This document shows positions 22,998 to 33,959 of a stretch of 64,000 bases of DNA, in pieces. Under the pieces are notes generated by a model, which searched no databases, was not told the origin of the DNA, and saw only the letters and a list, made by a program, of their open reading frames with translations. The translations under genes were made by a program, and so were the position numbers. The stretch covers positions 7,071,001 to 7,135,000 of the forward strand of contig CM060833.1 in the NCBI GenBank assembly GCA_030762175.1. The letters run 5' to 3'. The stretch is from Metallyticus violacea (Eukaryota > Arthropoda > Insecta > Mantodea > Metallyticidae). Within the stretch, counting starts at the first letter, position 1. Each line of letters begins with the position of its first letter.

Positions 22998-24175
22998 TAG
23001 TACCGTGGTGTACTTCGGGCGCTCTAAAAGTTTTTGACCTGACCAAATAAAACTCAAGAATTAAGAGAAATGCCTTTAGTGCAATGACTTTCCAACTTTT
23101 TAATAACATCAGTAAAATGAGATTTGTAATAAATAAGCGTCTGTCACAGTTTCAACCCCATCATTTGATGCAAATCTTCTTCCATCCAGTCATTTCTTCA
23201 GGTTTGGGAACAAAAAATCGGTGGATTTGGCGGATGTGGAAGCAATCGGAAGCGACAGCCATGCAGTTTTGCAGCAACAATCCCAGACGTGTGTGAAGGA
23301 GCATTATCGTGATGAAAGAGAACTTTCTTTTTTTTTTTTTTTTTTTTCGCAAGGTATGGACGTTTAGCCATTTGGTCCAGTAGTGAAGCGTAATACTCCC
23401 CGGTGATGGTTCTGAAGGTAGTCTACGAGCACCACACCATGAAAATCCCAGAAAACCGTAGCCATGACCTCTTCTGCAAATGGAACCGTTTTTGCTTTCT
23501 TTGGTGCACTTTCACCTGTTGCCACCCATTGTTTGGACTACTACTACTTCATCTCTGGTATGTAATGACGAATCCAAGTTTCATCTACTGTTATGAAACA
23601 TCGGAGGAACTCGCTGGAATTGGTCTAAACACTCTTGCAAAAGGTTCGTTCGAATGCGTTTTTGGTCCGTTGTTAACAAACGCGCCATCCGAGCAAACTT
23701 TCTCATACCCAAAACTTCGTGTAAAATAGTGGACAAGGCCTATGTAGGTCTTTGCAAAGTCAGCCAAATCGAGTACCTTCAATCGGAGATCATTGAGTAC
23801 GGCATTGTGAATTTTTGTCACAAGCGCGTCAACCGATTTGGGACGCCCCGAGCGCTGAACATAATTCAGCAGCATTCTTTATATAACCGTCGAAAATGAA
23901 GGGGTAGAATTCTTTAATTTGGAATCTAACACCCTTCGTATATCTGTTGGGGTTAAATCCTCCAAAACGTAGTACTTTATCACAACACCTATTTCAGTTT
24001 TATCTACTTTGTAGAAAAAGATTAACACTAGTTTGTTTACACGATCATCACAAACAAGCGACTATACTTATGTGTCTTAAACTTAGCGCGATATGTAAAG
24101 GATGACACTTAATAATCATAGAATTTGGCCATCTTCACGACATCTCTGAAAGTTTTTAGAACACCCCTCATAACT
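22998..24175 (-). mobile_element. Mariner-3 copy 1, decayed
   Basis: The left end is near GGGCGCTCTAAAAGTTTTTG and the right end near GTTTTTAGAACACCCC, an imperfect inverted pair. The minus strand encodes RSGRPKSVDALVTKIHNAVL with VLDLADFAKTYIGLVHY, the second helix-turn-helix, in one frame of 94 codons. Decayed catalytic stretches follow toward 23100. A T run at 23328-23347 has expanded inside the codons for a Lys-rich stretch. It is frameshifted several times. The family resembles irritans/mellifera-type DD34D mariners. Confidence 0.75.
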
Positions 24176-24179
24176 AATT

Positions 24180-24850
24180 GCAAATTTATGCACTGTCCTA
24201 GAAAAGGGAATTTTATGTATTCATTAAAACTGCCGAAGGTCCGTAAATTTTCAACCATTTTCTTCAAGAAGTTGAATTAAACTTTGTTCTGGCATCAGCT
24301 TTTCTGGGATTAAAAAAAGAAAGAAAGAAAAAAAAAAAAGAACGATAAATGTTCTTAAAACTGAAACATTTTAATAAAAGTAGGCTGAAAAAAAAGCAAG
24401 CACTTGTCACACCTGATTTCAGTCAAAATAAATCGATCCAAAATTACAAACCGTTGGTAATTATGTTATATTTCATCAATTAAAAAAGTTAATTCTTCAA
24501 ACGTAAATCAATGGTGTTCAGCAAGGACTGTAAGTTATTTTTGTAATAGGAACCTGGCTACGTTAACGCTGTTACTGTACATAAATTATTTATAAAACAC
24601 TGCCCATTTCGCAAGAGAAACTGCTCTGTTCATATCACTCGTCAGCGTGCAGATTGACGAAGAGGGCGCGTTGCCAAACAGCACGTGTTGACTGCCACTT
24701 GTAGCGTCCGTTTAATTTTATGCATCATCTGTTGCAAATAGTCTTCCTGTTTAAAGTGGTCCATTGAAAATATGCACATCGGCACTTAAAAGTCTGACCG
24801 TTGCATAAGGTTGTAACACTTGGCACTTCTTCAAGTGTTTTTTCATTTAG
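24180..24850. other. Non-coding intron, no feature
   Basis: AT-rich, with a GAAA/A-rich tract near 24316-24342. A slightly GC-richer patch at 24600-24720 shows no exon-like frame. Confidence 0.55.
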
Positions 24851-24854
24851 TGAT

Positions 24855-25085
24855 TTACATTGAGTTATTATGGCATCCATTTTATTTTTAATAACATGGG
24901 AACATTTTTATAATTTTGAAACGGTAAAAAAAGACGGAACTTTGGAGGTCCCGCGTGCGGACTGTACGGAAGATGTGTGGAGGACGTTTTAAACAAGATG
25001 ACAGACGGGCATTTGACAATTATCAGATGTGAAGCTATCACCTTCATCCAAATATAGCGAACGTCAAAATTAATCACCACTTACG
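24855..25085 (-). mobile_element. Mariner-type transposase C-terminal scrap
   Basis: The minus-strand frame 25080-24868 contains THLPYSPHAGPPKFRLFLPF, a decayed form of the HPPYSPDLAP.DF.LFP signature around the third catalytic Asp, with that Asp lost. No ends were found. Confidence 0.45.
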
Positions 25086-25089
25086 GCTA

Positions 25090-25774
25090 ATTATTAACTG
25101 ACCTTTGTCTAGGAAACTAATTTTTAGAAGAAGGAAAAAAAACTTGGGCGAGAGCAAAATCCAAATGCGATCTTCTTCATGCCTGGCGTGTTAATTGCTG
25201 CTTGACCCATTTTCTGACATCCACTGTCATTGGCTAAATGAATGTGTCTATTAAGGGCAGGACTTTTATTGGTTTAATGAATGTCGTACTGTCACACCAA
25301 CACAGAAGATCTGAAGATCGACTCCAGCCTAGGAAAAGGGCGTGCCTTTACTTTAACAGTATTATTTTTACGCTGGGTTTTTCTTTTTTGATCACAGATT
25401 TAATCGTATTCATTAGCTTGATGTTGCAAGAGCTTATACAGTTCACAATAATATATCATTGAAGGATCGTTATTAAATATGGCTTAAATTGCTAAAACTG
25501 TAAACAAAGGGTATATCGCATTTTGACAGAAGAATTACGCTTGATAAAATCATGGTGACATCTGATCAGAAATTAATCAGAATGAAACATTCTAAGCAAT
25601 GTAGCTCATTTCCAGAACAATCCAACGCTTTTATACATGGAGTGTGATAAATAAAGAAAGATGGGCATACAGAAACAAAACAGCAGTCAAAACAATAGAA
25701 ACATTGTAATTATCATCTGTCAAAGAAAGTTAATATCTGTCAGAAATATTATGTACTGAGAGGCAATATGTAAA
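25090..25774. other. Non-coding intron, no feature
   Basis: Short frames only. I see no repeat family shared with other parts of the window. Confidence 0.55.
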
Positions 25775-25776
25775 TA

Positions 25777-26554
25777 CCGAGGGTACCAAAAATGTATACA
25801 CACTTTCACAGTAGATATCTATTTAATATATTTCAAAGTTGGACTGAAAAACAACAGTAATGTGTAGTATGGTGTTCTGTAAACAGATGTGACCTACATT
25901 ACGTTATGCCTGCGTTGCTAAAACAAAATGGAGCCAAGATTATCGTTTGAACAGCGGAAAGCAATTTTGAAGTGGTATTGAAAAACCGAGAATGTTGTTG
26001 AAGTTCAAATGCAATGGAGACGTGTGTAGAGAACAGAACCGCCAACGCGAATAGCAATTAATCTTACTCGCTATTCATGCACTCTATGAAAATGAGGAAA
26101 TTTACTTCCAACAGGATGGTACACCACTACATTACCAACTAGATGTACGTGTCTACCTTGATGACAATCTTCCAAGGCACTGGACAGGACGAAGAGGTCC
26201 GATTTAGTTTCCACTGCGTTCTCCGGATCTAACTCCGTTGGACTTCTACCTATGGGGAACTTAAGGATGTTGTATACCGTAGAAAATCAGCTACACTGAC
26301 AGCACTTCGGGAAGAAATTGAAACGGCATGTACTGCAATCGCTGAGAACACTTTCGCAAACGTTGCTCAATCAGTAGTTCAACGTACTCAGAAGTGTATC
26401 GACGTCGATGATGGGCCTTTTGAGCAGCTGTTGTAACTGTAAAAGTCTAAGATGATTAGTGCTCATCATTTTCTGTTTGTGTGAATTCAGTTTTGTTATG
26501 TTAATTCAAGTTTTTTCTTTGCTTGAAGTGTGTATACATTTTTGGCAACCTCTG

Positions 26555-26555
<1 letters not shown>
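25777..26555 (+). mobile_element. MTN-D copy 3, partial transposase with catalytic part
   Basis: Left end ATACCGAGGGTACCAAAAATG with TA flank; right end TTTTTGGCAACCTCTG running into a TA repeat. Unlike copies 1, 2 and 5 it keeps part of the catalytic core: IYFQQDGTPLHYQL with the second Asp, and PLRSPDLTPLDFYLWG with the third. The first-Asp region is deleted. The N-terminal frame starts near 25929 and has a stop at WY*KTEN. The core identifies the family as the DDE lineage whose proteins carry the SPDLTPLDFYLWG block and an N-terminal domain often annotated DUF4817. Confidence 0.75.

Positions 26556-26595
<40 letters not shown>
26556..26595. repeat. (TA)n simple repeat
   Basis: About 20 TA units start at the right target site of MTN-D copy 3. 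Confidence 0.9.
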
Positions 26596-26597
<2 letters not shown>

Positions 26598-26879
26598 TGT
26601 TATAATTCCATTCACTTTTTGAACATTAAATACTTATCCAAATATTTTCCTACCATTCCTGCATATTCGGATATTCATTTTGGGTTCGTAATTTTCTTTA
26701 TTGTACGAGGATGAAAATAAATGCAATTTAACCACATTTTTACACCGGGGCCAAATGAAATGTTTGTTCTTGTATTGTTACTACATCAGTTTATGCCATT
26801 GTTGGTGTATTTCAGTCAGTTTAACAATACTTTTATGGAGTAAAGATGACTATAAGTTAAAAGGAGGTTGCCCTATTGG

Positions 26880-27312
26880 AAGATGGACGGAGCATGCGGT
26901 ATGTTGCCCAGGTGTTAAGTCAATGTCTCTGCCATACAAAGAACATACCGAAGGTTCAAGGAATTTGATATCAACTGCACAAGATCGTGATAGTCACAGC
27001 GGTAGAAGCTCCAAATCGCTTGCAAAGGGCATCAGCAGTCAATGTCAGCATGAGAACAGTGAGAAGGAGATTTGAAGAAGCACAACTCATGTCTAGAAGA
27101 TGAGCCAGAGGTTCTCTCCTACCCAGCAACATCGGCAAGCGCGCCTTGCCTTTGCTTGTCAACATCTGGAGTGGAGTGAAGAGCAAGGGAACGCTGTCGT
27201 ATTCATGGATGAGTGGAGGTTCAGCCTGAGATCACCTAACGGCAGGAAGGACTGGAGAAAGACACACAGATTTTAAGGGAGTTCCGTCATGGTGTGGGCT
27301 GGTTGAAGTCAG
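26880..27312 (+). mobile_element. Tc1-like transposase remnant
   Basis: A plus-strand frame at about 27107-27300 reads QARLAFACQHLEWSEEQ then VVFMDEWRFSL then SPNGRKDWRKT. This matches the Tc1 pattern RL.FA..H..W....W..V.F.DE.RF, with the first catalytic Asp kept. Upstream, 26880-27080 looks like the helix-turn-helix half in other frames. The frame ends in a stop, and the downstream catalytic part is replaced by the 5S-like block. Confidence 0.65.
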
Positions 27313-27462
27313 AAGCCAGTACGGGGTCACGTGGAACTTTTCCCAGGTGGATGTCAGTTGTCAACAATAGCTAATCGCTCGCGACTTTACCTGCTCGGTG
27401 GACGTAGGTGATTTCAGAATTAACCAGGAAGAGGGTTGTAACATCATTAAGATTGGGGTTAT

Positions 27463-27570
27463 ACCAACGGCACATGGTGTTTCCTGGCGGTCACCCAACC
27501 AAGTACTGGCCAGGCCCGATGCTGCTGAACCTCGGTTGTCAACCAGGTCCTCATCATGGTTGCCGTTGGC
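27463..27570 (-). pseudogene. 5S rRNA-like sequence (5S-derived SINE head or 5S pseudogene)
   Basis: Read on the minus strand it begins GCCAACGGCAACCATGATGA, close to the GCCAACGACCATACCACG start of arthropod 5S rRNA. After a gap of about a dozen bases in the 5' half, it follows the 3' half: CCAAGTACTTGGTTGG-type loop, GGTGACCGCCAGGAAACACC, ending near GTGCCGTTGG. The plus strand shows AAGTACTGGCCAGGCCCGA. The whole is about 108 nt against 120 for a real gene. The internal promoter is damaged and there is no tandem 5S array, so a 5S-derived retroposon head is more likely than a working gene. Confidence 0.7.
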
Positions 27571-27574
27571 GAGG

Positions 27575-28015
27575 GTTCAGAGGGCAATTGAACAGATGAA
27601 GGTTTGAAAGCTCAGGTAAAAACGAGATTATTATGAAATGTGATTAACTTGTATTCATGTTTATGCTTATACAATAAAGGAAATTATAGACAAAATGATA
27701 TCCGAATACATAAGAGTGATTGCAAAATGTTTGGAAAAGTATTTAATGTTCAAAAAATTATTGTTATAATCATTCATATATAATATGTAAAATTAAAAAT
27801 ATTCAATTTTAGGTTTGCGTTTTTTTTTCCTTTTTTTTTTTTTTTTTGTTTTTTGTTTTTTTCCTCTTTTTCCCCTTTTCATTTCTTCTTCCCTCAGTGT
27901 AGTTTTGGTTTTCTGGGATGAATAAAGAGTTCCTGTTGATCAGTTTCCTACATTACTGGATTATTCTATGCTAACCTGTAGCAACTGAAGAAAATACACC
28001 CGAAAAAAAGGTGGA
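27575..28015. other. AT-rich non-coding intron with a T-rich tract
   Basis: A long polypyrimidine tract at about 27820-27880 is the only notable feature. Confidence 0.6.
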
Positions 28016-28017
28016 GT

Positions 28018-28215
28018 TTATCGAAGAAAGCATAGAAATAATTCTTTCACGCGCGCTGTGTGTAGAACATAAGTTGGAAATGAAGAGTCAGATATGAAAT
28101 TTTTGGATAACGGCCGGGATCCGAACCACGGATCTTCAGCCATCCGTACTGACGCCCTAACCAGTTGAACTATCTTTCCTCTAAGTATGGAACTATGAAC
28201 CTCTCTCATCAAATT
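28018..28215 (-). mobile_element. SINE-C, tRNA-like element
   Basis: The minus strand reads GATAGTTCAACTGGTTAGGG (A box TAGTTCAACTGG), then GATCCGTGGTTCGGATCCCG (B box GGTTCGGATCC), a near-complete tRNA-like head of about 75 nt. A short body follows toward 28018. The anticodon region GGCTGAAGATCC cannot be assigned with confidence. One copy only in the window. Confidence 0.6.
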
Positions 28216-28219
28216 CTAT

Positions 28220-28868
28220 ATATCCTGAACACCTTCTTAAGGTTTAGAGAAATTTGCTGCTAGAGATGCGTTCCGTAATGCTCAAATATGAAAGGGTGTT
28301 TTATTTTACTGAGATAGCGCTTCATCCGCCTTATCCACCTTATTTGGCTCTACCAAACTGCCGTCTGTGTGCAAACCTGAAACAATTCCTGATAAGTAAG
28401 ATGTTTTAGACAAATGAATAAATTAAAACAGTAGTTGTGGATTATTTTGCAGGATTAAAGGAATTTTACTTCTGTAATGATAATAAAATACTTTATAAAA
28501 TCATTGGACTGCGAAAAACAGGTTTCACAAAGTTCATTCATATAAATATTAAAGAAGTCTTATTGTTCCTTAGTGTGCTTGTTTATATTACACAAGGGAA
28601 TCGCCTTCGTTATTTAGTGGTAGCTTTTGGTCAGCTAATCCTTAAGTTCTGGGCTAGATTTCCAGTCAGAGTAAGGTTTTCTTCGAAGTTTTTCCTTACC
28701 CTAAACTGTTAAGGTGCGTATAGGTTTAAGAACACCCCCCCCCCCGTACAACGTATCACTATATCCTAAGAGACAACGTAGCACAGCCCTATGAGTGTCC
28801 AGGCCTAAGAAGTTTGCTGTGAAAAAAAAAATACATATTTAACCACAAATTGTTCAAGATACTAAACA
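28220..28868. other. Non-coding intron, no feature
   Basis: It contains an open frame of 91 codons (28437-28712) with no similarity I recognise and an AT-rich composition typical of chance. A C run lies at 28734-28745. Confidence 0.5.
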
Positions 28869-28872
28869 TATA

Positions 28873-29412
28873 CAGGGGCTGTATAATTTAACTCGTCCTA
28901 ATTTTGATGAACTTTCTCAAAGTAGGTCCCTTGTCTGCCAGTCTTCAAAGACATAATGGAAACAGTTTTTGACAGGTCCTTCAGAATCCCATCCGCAACC
29001 TTTACCACTGCTTCTGATGGCGGAAAATGCGTCCCACGAAGGTTTCTTCAATTTGGGAAAAAGGAGTATGTCACTCGGGAGTAAAAGTGCACTATAGAGA
29101 GGGCGAGGGACACACCTCACATCATTTTTGTGAGATATTCAGCAACAACATTTGCCGTGCATCATCTAACCTGTTGCACAGAAATATTGACAGAGTTTTC
29201 AGGACATCTCTCAAGCGTTGCCCAGTTACAGTTGTGTGCAGCAGGTGAATATCGAAAAATGAGATGACTACAACTTTCCCAGCAGAAGCAGCCACTTTGA
29301 ACTTTCTTTGTATTGTGACAACACAAAGCTTTGCTGCTAGCCCGAAATGATGTAGGCAGGTTTCATTGATTACCTTTGAAAGAAACTTTGTATCTTCTGT
29401 AACATCATCTTA
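28873..29412 (-). mobile_element. Mariner-2 copy 3, 3' half
   Basis: The left end ACAGGGGCTGTATAATTTAA is the family end. The minus strand carries the C-terminal part (FHYVFEDWQTRDLL), HLRGTHFPPSEAVVK-like codons, the SPD-containing region eroded, and VITGDET-like codons near 29370 upstream. It is truncated at the N-terminal side and frameshifted. Confidence 0.65.
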
Positions 29413-29423
29413 ACTGACCGCCA

Positions 29424-29698
29424 CGGGTGGCCAAAGTTGTTGAGGCGTGGACTAGTGAATGGGAGGCCTGGGGTTCGATTCCCACCAGATCGTCCTCCTT
29501 GACTGAGGGTTTTTTCCAGGTTTTCCTCAGTACTCATAAATGGCAAATGCCGGGGTGGTACCCTAAACTTAAGGCTGGAACGTTTCCTTCCATAAATAAA
29601 TCCTTTCCCAACATATCATTTCATCTCATGTATCATCAGTGTCCATCGCCTGTGGTGCCTCAGTAGTAAAAACGGGCGTTAAACACTATTTAAAAAAA
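29424..29698 (+). mobile_element. SINE-A, best full-length copy
   Basis: The head carries GGTGGCCAAAGTTGTTGAGG (A-box-like) and GGGGTTCGATTCCCACCAG (a perfect B box), about 75 nt of tRNA-like sequence. The body includes GGTTTTTTCCAGGTTTTCC and CATCAGTGTCCATCGCCTG. The tail is GCGTTAAACACTATTTAAAA. It uses pol III and would need a LINE partner for mobility; the partner is not identifiable here. All other SINE-A copies can be aligned to this one. Confidence 0.85.
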
Positions 29699-29699
29699 C

Positions 29700-30670
29700 C
29701 AAAACCGGAAGTGACAACATGGAGATTAGTAACACGCATGCATTGCACATTAAGCTAACAAAATATTGCGAAGTTAAATTTTAACCCAAGAAATTACACG
29801 TGCAAAAAAAATTATGATGCTTTTGTATTGAAGGAGCATCGTAATATTAACCCTTATGTAAAAGTATTAATCATCAATTTGTCGTCATGGTTTTCCTTGG
29901 ACAAAGGATTTATGTAATGCATGTGTTTTATATTCTAATGCAGAAATGATGTCTTTAAATTAAAAACGAGAAGTAAGTAATGGTTTGTGAGATTTTATGT
30001 GGTCTGCTCAAAGCATTTCATTAGATCCATTAATGAAACATATTTACATAAACGAAGAGGCAAAAGAACGTAAGAAAATATGTACTTGCAGCACAAGAAC
30101 TATTGGCTTCCACTACCTCAATTCATTTGAGAAAACAACACAGTAATAAAAGCTCTTCTGACTTTGGTTATTGACTTAAAACAAACGACTTTCGTGTGAG
30201 CAGAACTGTGTAATTGGTTAATGGGTCACGTTTATCGTCTCTGCTCGCCATCTTTAACAAAAGGCCGTACAGTTGACTCCACTTTCACATCGACAGTGGA
30301 AAGTTGTTTTTCAACACGAAACTTCGCGTTTTTAAAGAAACGATTTCGAATATGCTCTCCAGCGTTGAGATATGGGGAGAGAGGAGATTTCAATGCGCTG
30401 TAAAGTGTTTCACTCTTTAATCATAAGGCAGGGGTGTGTGATATTCCCGGAAGTAATAATTTATTTGTTGTACATTTTCGTTTTAAGTAAATACAAAACT
30501 ACTATTACATTTTGCAAAATACAATGATTGATTAAAGAAAGGTTAGGGTTTTTTTAAAAAATGAACAGTAGAGTTAGATTGTCGGATTTTCTTTAGCTAT
30601 GGATAAAGAGCGAATTATTGTGCTTGTGTGTCAACAGGTGGCCACATGTAGTTTTAAGTCATGGTCCTTC
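29700..30670. other. Non-coding intron, no feature
   Basis: Mostly AT-rich. A patch at 30180-30420 has more balanced composition and could be a conserved non-coding element, but nothing in it is recognisable. Confidence 0.5.
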
Positions 30671-30673
30671 AAG

Positions 30674-30850
30674 TACGAGGGTCATTAGTAAAGCTCGTGG
30701 CGAAACAATGAAATCTATGATTTTTAAAACACCGTAATTTTTCAGATGGTCTCCTTGAACTGCTTTTGACCAACTATTCCTGAGGTCTTGTTTCTTGGAG
30801 GTTATCAAAAGACACGTTTACCATTTCTGTACCTCACGATGCGTGTTTGT
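30674..30850. mobile_element. Possible end of a mariner-type element
   Basis: GTACGAGGGTCATTAGTAAA resembles the TACGAGGGTCATT-type ends of mariners (compare 49518). No transposase is recognisable next to it. Confidence 0.3.
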
Positions 30851-30884
30851 TTCAGGGAATACAGAAGGAATGGAAAATGTCTTG

Positions 30885-31054
30885 AAATCTCCTTCGATCC
30901 TACCTACTAGGCACCAAAAATAATCAAGAGAAAATTACGCGTGTGTTTAACAGCTCTAGCGGCCGGATATTTTTGTTTTTTATCAACGAAACTCGGCACA
31001 TGACGATAAATTAACAAACAGTTCATCTAATTCATTAACCAGCAAAATTGTAGC
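30885..31054 (+). repeat. Repeat-E copy 5, interrupted by MTN-D copy 4
   Basis: It contains CCTACTAGGCACCAAAAATA, CTCTAGCGGCCGGATATTTT and ACGAAACTCGGCACATGACG, then stops at GCAAAATTG where the MTN-D end begins. The right part of the repeat is not found on the far side. Confidence 0.6.
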
Positions 31055-31917
31055 AAAGATGGCAAAAAGTGTATACACACTTTCTCTGTATATATTTATT
31101 TAATATATTTCAAAGTTGACCCGAAAAAAAAAAACGTAATGTGTAGTATGATGTTCTGTAAACAGATGTGACTTACATACATTATGATAGCGTTACTACG
31201 TGACAGGCAAATCAACAATGAACAAATGAAGCCAAGATTATCGTATGGCGTTCTGTAAACAGATGTGATTCATATTAAGTTATGCTAGCATTGCTACAAC
31301 AATATGGAGCCAAGATTATCGTTTGAACAGCGGAAAGCAAACTTGAAGTGTTATTGGAAAACCGAGAATGTTGTTGAAGTTCAAAGGCAATGGAGACGTG
31401 TGTACAGAACAGGAGCGCCAACGCGAGTAACAATTGCACGCATTCGGGACAAATTTGAGACTCATCGTACCGTATGCGATGTTCACAAGGGAAGATTTGA
31501 GAGACCTCGCACAGCAACAAGCCCCGCGCACTTGATCCAAGGCACTGGATAGGACGAAGAGGTCCGATTGAGTTCCCACCGCGTTCTCCGGATCTAACTC
31601 CGTTAGACTTCTACCTATGGGGAACTCTTAAGGATGTTGTATACCGTAGAAAATCAGCTACACTGACAGCACTTCGGGAAGAAATTGAAACGGCAGGTGC
31701 TGCAATCGCTGAGGACACTTTCACAAACGTTACTCAATCAGTAGTTCAACGTACTCAGAAGTGTATCGATGCTGATGGTGGGCATTTTGAGCAACTGTTG
31801 TAACTGTAAAACTTGATAATTAGTGCTCATCATTTTCTGTTTGTGTGAATTCAGTTTTGTTATGTTAACACAGTTTTTTCTTTGCTTGAAGTGTGTATAC
31901 ATTTTGGGCACCCTCTG
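31055..31917 (+). mobile_element. MTN-D copy 4, keeps two helix-turn-helix segments
   Basis: A decayed left end (GATGGCAAAAAGTGTATACA), and a right end ATTTTGGGCACCCTCTG followed by TA. The frame 31304-31552 encodes the N-terminal domain, then APTRVTIARIRDKFETH and RPRTATSP of the second DNA-binding segment. It then jumps out of frame into the RSPDLTPLDFYLWG block near 31580-31620 and the complete C-terminal frame to 31803. The region with the first and second catalytic Asp is deleted. The 5' leader holds a duplicated block (TGTTCTGTAAACAGATGTGA twice), also seen in copies 1 and 5. Confidence 0.75.
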
Positions 31918-31919
31918 TA

Positions 31920-32600
31920 TAGGGTGCACATTTATCTTGCACACCCAAAATTGTTTATAGTGTTAAAAAAACGTTTGTTTGAAACAATTTTTCATTTGAC
32001 GCATCAGAATTTTTTGGGGGGGAGATGAACAAAATAAATGGATCATTATGTATTCTTGCTTCAGAAGGACACGAGCTGTTCGAAATATTGGGATTCTAAA
32101 TCTGTGACTTTGTTTTATCCCTTTTCTGCTTATCTAGCTATTGTTATTTTAGTTACATTGTTCATTGTGTTGTATTATTTTTCGTTTATACACACACACC
32201 CACACACACACACACACAACTGAAAATATTTATTGCATTACCCACAAATTATTTTTTTTCTTTCTTTTATACTCATCTAGAAATATCATTATTTTAAAAT
32301 TACTACAGTTGTGTTTCTTAATATAACCCCAATATTTTAAGTCTAAAAGTTTGAAATTTTGATGTGAATCATTTTTATATCTGTTAAAAGTACAAGTAAA
32401 AAGTAAAATTTAATAAAATATAACATTTTATAACCAAATTGCCACAATATTGTAACTTAAATTGCATAACCCTGACGATTTCTTCATCAATAATTAATAA
32501 GGGAGTGTTTTACACACGTACAAATGCGGAATCAATGCTTTGCCTTGCCTCCCCGAAGTTTTGTTACATCACACCCTCTGGATATTGAACGTATTAAAGT
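31920..32600. other. AT-rich non-coding intron
   Basis: A CA repeat lies at 32187-32219. No coding evidence. Confidence 0.6.
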
Positions 32601-32604
32601 TTTG

Positions 32605-32745
32605 ACTTAGTTAGATGAAATCTCATTAAACCACACCAGGTCTTTCTTACTTCTTGGTGTTTTCTTTGCTGCAGCATTGTCAATCATCTTCCAACAGTTC
32701 TTAATGGAGTTGAGATCTGGACTGTTTCTGAAAATTAGAGATATC
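32605..32745 (-). mobile_element. Tc1-like transposase C-terminal scrap
   Basis: The minus-strand frame contains NSPDLNSIKNCWKMIDN and DLVWFNEISSN. This is the SPDLNPIEN.W pattern around the third catalytic acidic residue of Tc1 elements, where the expected Glu is replaced by Lys. Confidence 0.6.
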
Positions 32746-32749
32746 GGAC

Positions 32750-33955
32750 CAGGAAAATGGAAATTTATAAAGCTACCTTTTAATTTTCTCTCAGTTGTTT
32801 TAAAATAAAAGTACAAATTAATTGATCAGTGTTTATAACGATGCATATGCTTTCTTTTTGGCAAAAACGTTGTCGTGAAGATGCCAACTGTGAAATAATT
32901 AATCTATTACTGCCACCTCATCGTATGTCCAGCCGATATTTAAAGAGGCGGCAAACTTTTGATATGAGCGTTACTCGATATCCCAATAATAACATTGCTA
33001 AACTCTCACCCAGCTGTACGTTTGTCTACTGTTAATCCTTGACCGCTATTGGCTGAAACTAAAATATTTTTGGTACGGTCAGACAGAGAATCTCTTATTA
33101 TATTATCAAAGGCTCTGGGGAGGGGAAATGGGAAAATTAACTGGCTTGGCCCCTCCTCTACACGAGAAGGGAAATGCGCAGAAGTGAGTGTTTTGAATTG
33201 TGGAGACACAGAGTCGCTGCTTTCTCCAATTTCTGTAAACTCAGTATGTAACTTCTCTGCTGTAGCACTGTATTTCACAATTCAACTTTCTAAGGAATTC
33301 TCTGAGTTTACGCAGCTCGTGCGTGACGGACTTGCCTTAGGTTTTACCCCCACAGTGATGGAATAGAAAAAGTGGTCACAATTGAAAACAACCCAAGAAA
33401 GGAAGAGAATGCCCTATAAAACAGCTGCCAACTTGACTTTCAAAGGAAATTGTTTCGCAGAATTTTACAAGTTATGTCTCCTCACTCCTTACGCCACTGA
33501 TTCCCAGTCTTGACGCGGAAAATGTAGGAGGCCGAATAGATTTTCTGAGAACGTGGTTAATTGTGGTTGGAGACGGTTGGCACGTAGGTTCAGGTTTTTC
33601 AGGAGGCCATGGCAAGCCACACCCTACTTGCGAGGGCGTACTTATTTGCATTTCCCTAGAAGCGAACTTCTGGAGCGGCGTTGCCTATGCTTAAACACCT
33701 GCGGTTGACTGGCTCGCCCGTTTTGTTTAGGCGAAGGTCAGTACAGATTAAAGTAACTCGAAACAAGCAATGTCTCAAAAATTGCTTTCCTAAACCGCCG
33801 TTGAATAAACTCCTGTGGTTTCAGTTCTTTTAATACACCAGGAAAACTACATAAACATTACAGGAATGTAACTATATAGCTAAACTGGCATAGTCCCTGT
33901 CGTACAGTCTGTGAGTTCAGTCCTGTGTCAATAGCTGGTGAAAAATCATGAATAG
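32750..33955. other. Intron, mostly unassigned
   Basis: A short block at 33290-33340 (GGAATTCTCTGAGTTTACGC) matches the right end of Repeat-E. The rest, including a GC-richer patch at 33480-33760, has no identifiable feature. Confidence 0.5.
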
Positions 33956-33959
33956 TTCT

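Noticed and set aside
28118..28195. Functional tRNA gene on the minus strand
   Set aside because: A and B boxes are present, but the stems do not pair well by eye and a SINE-like body follows; a tRNA scan would settle it.
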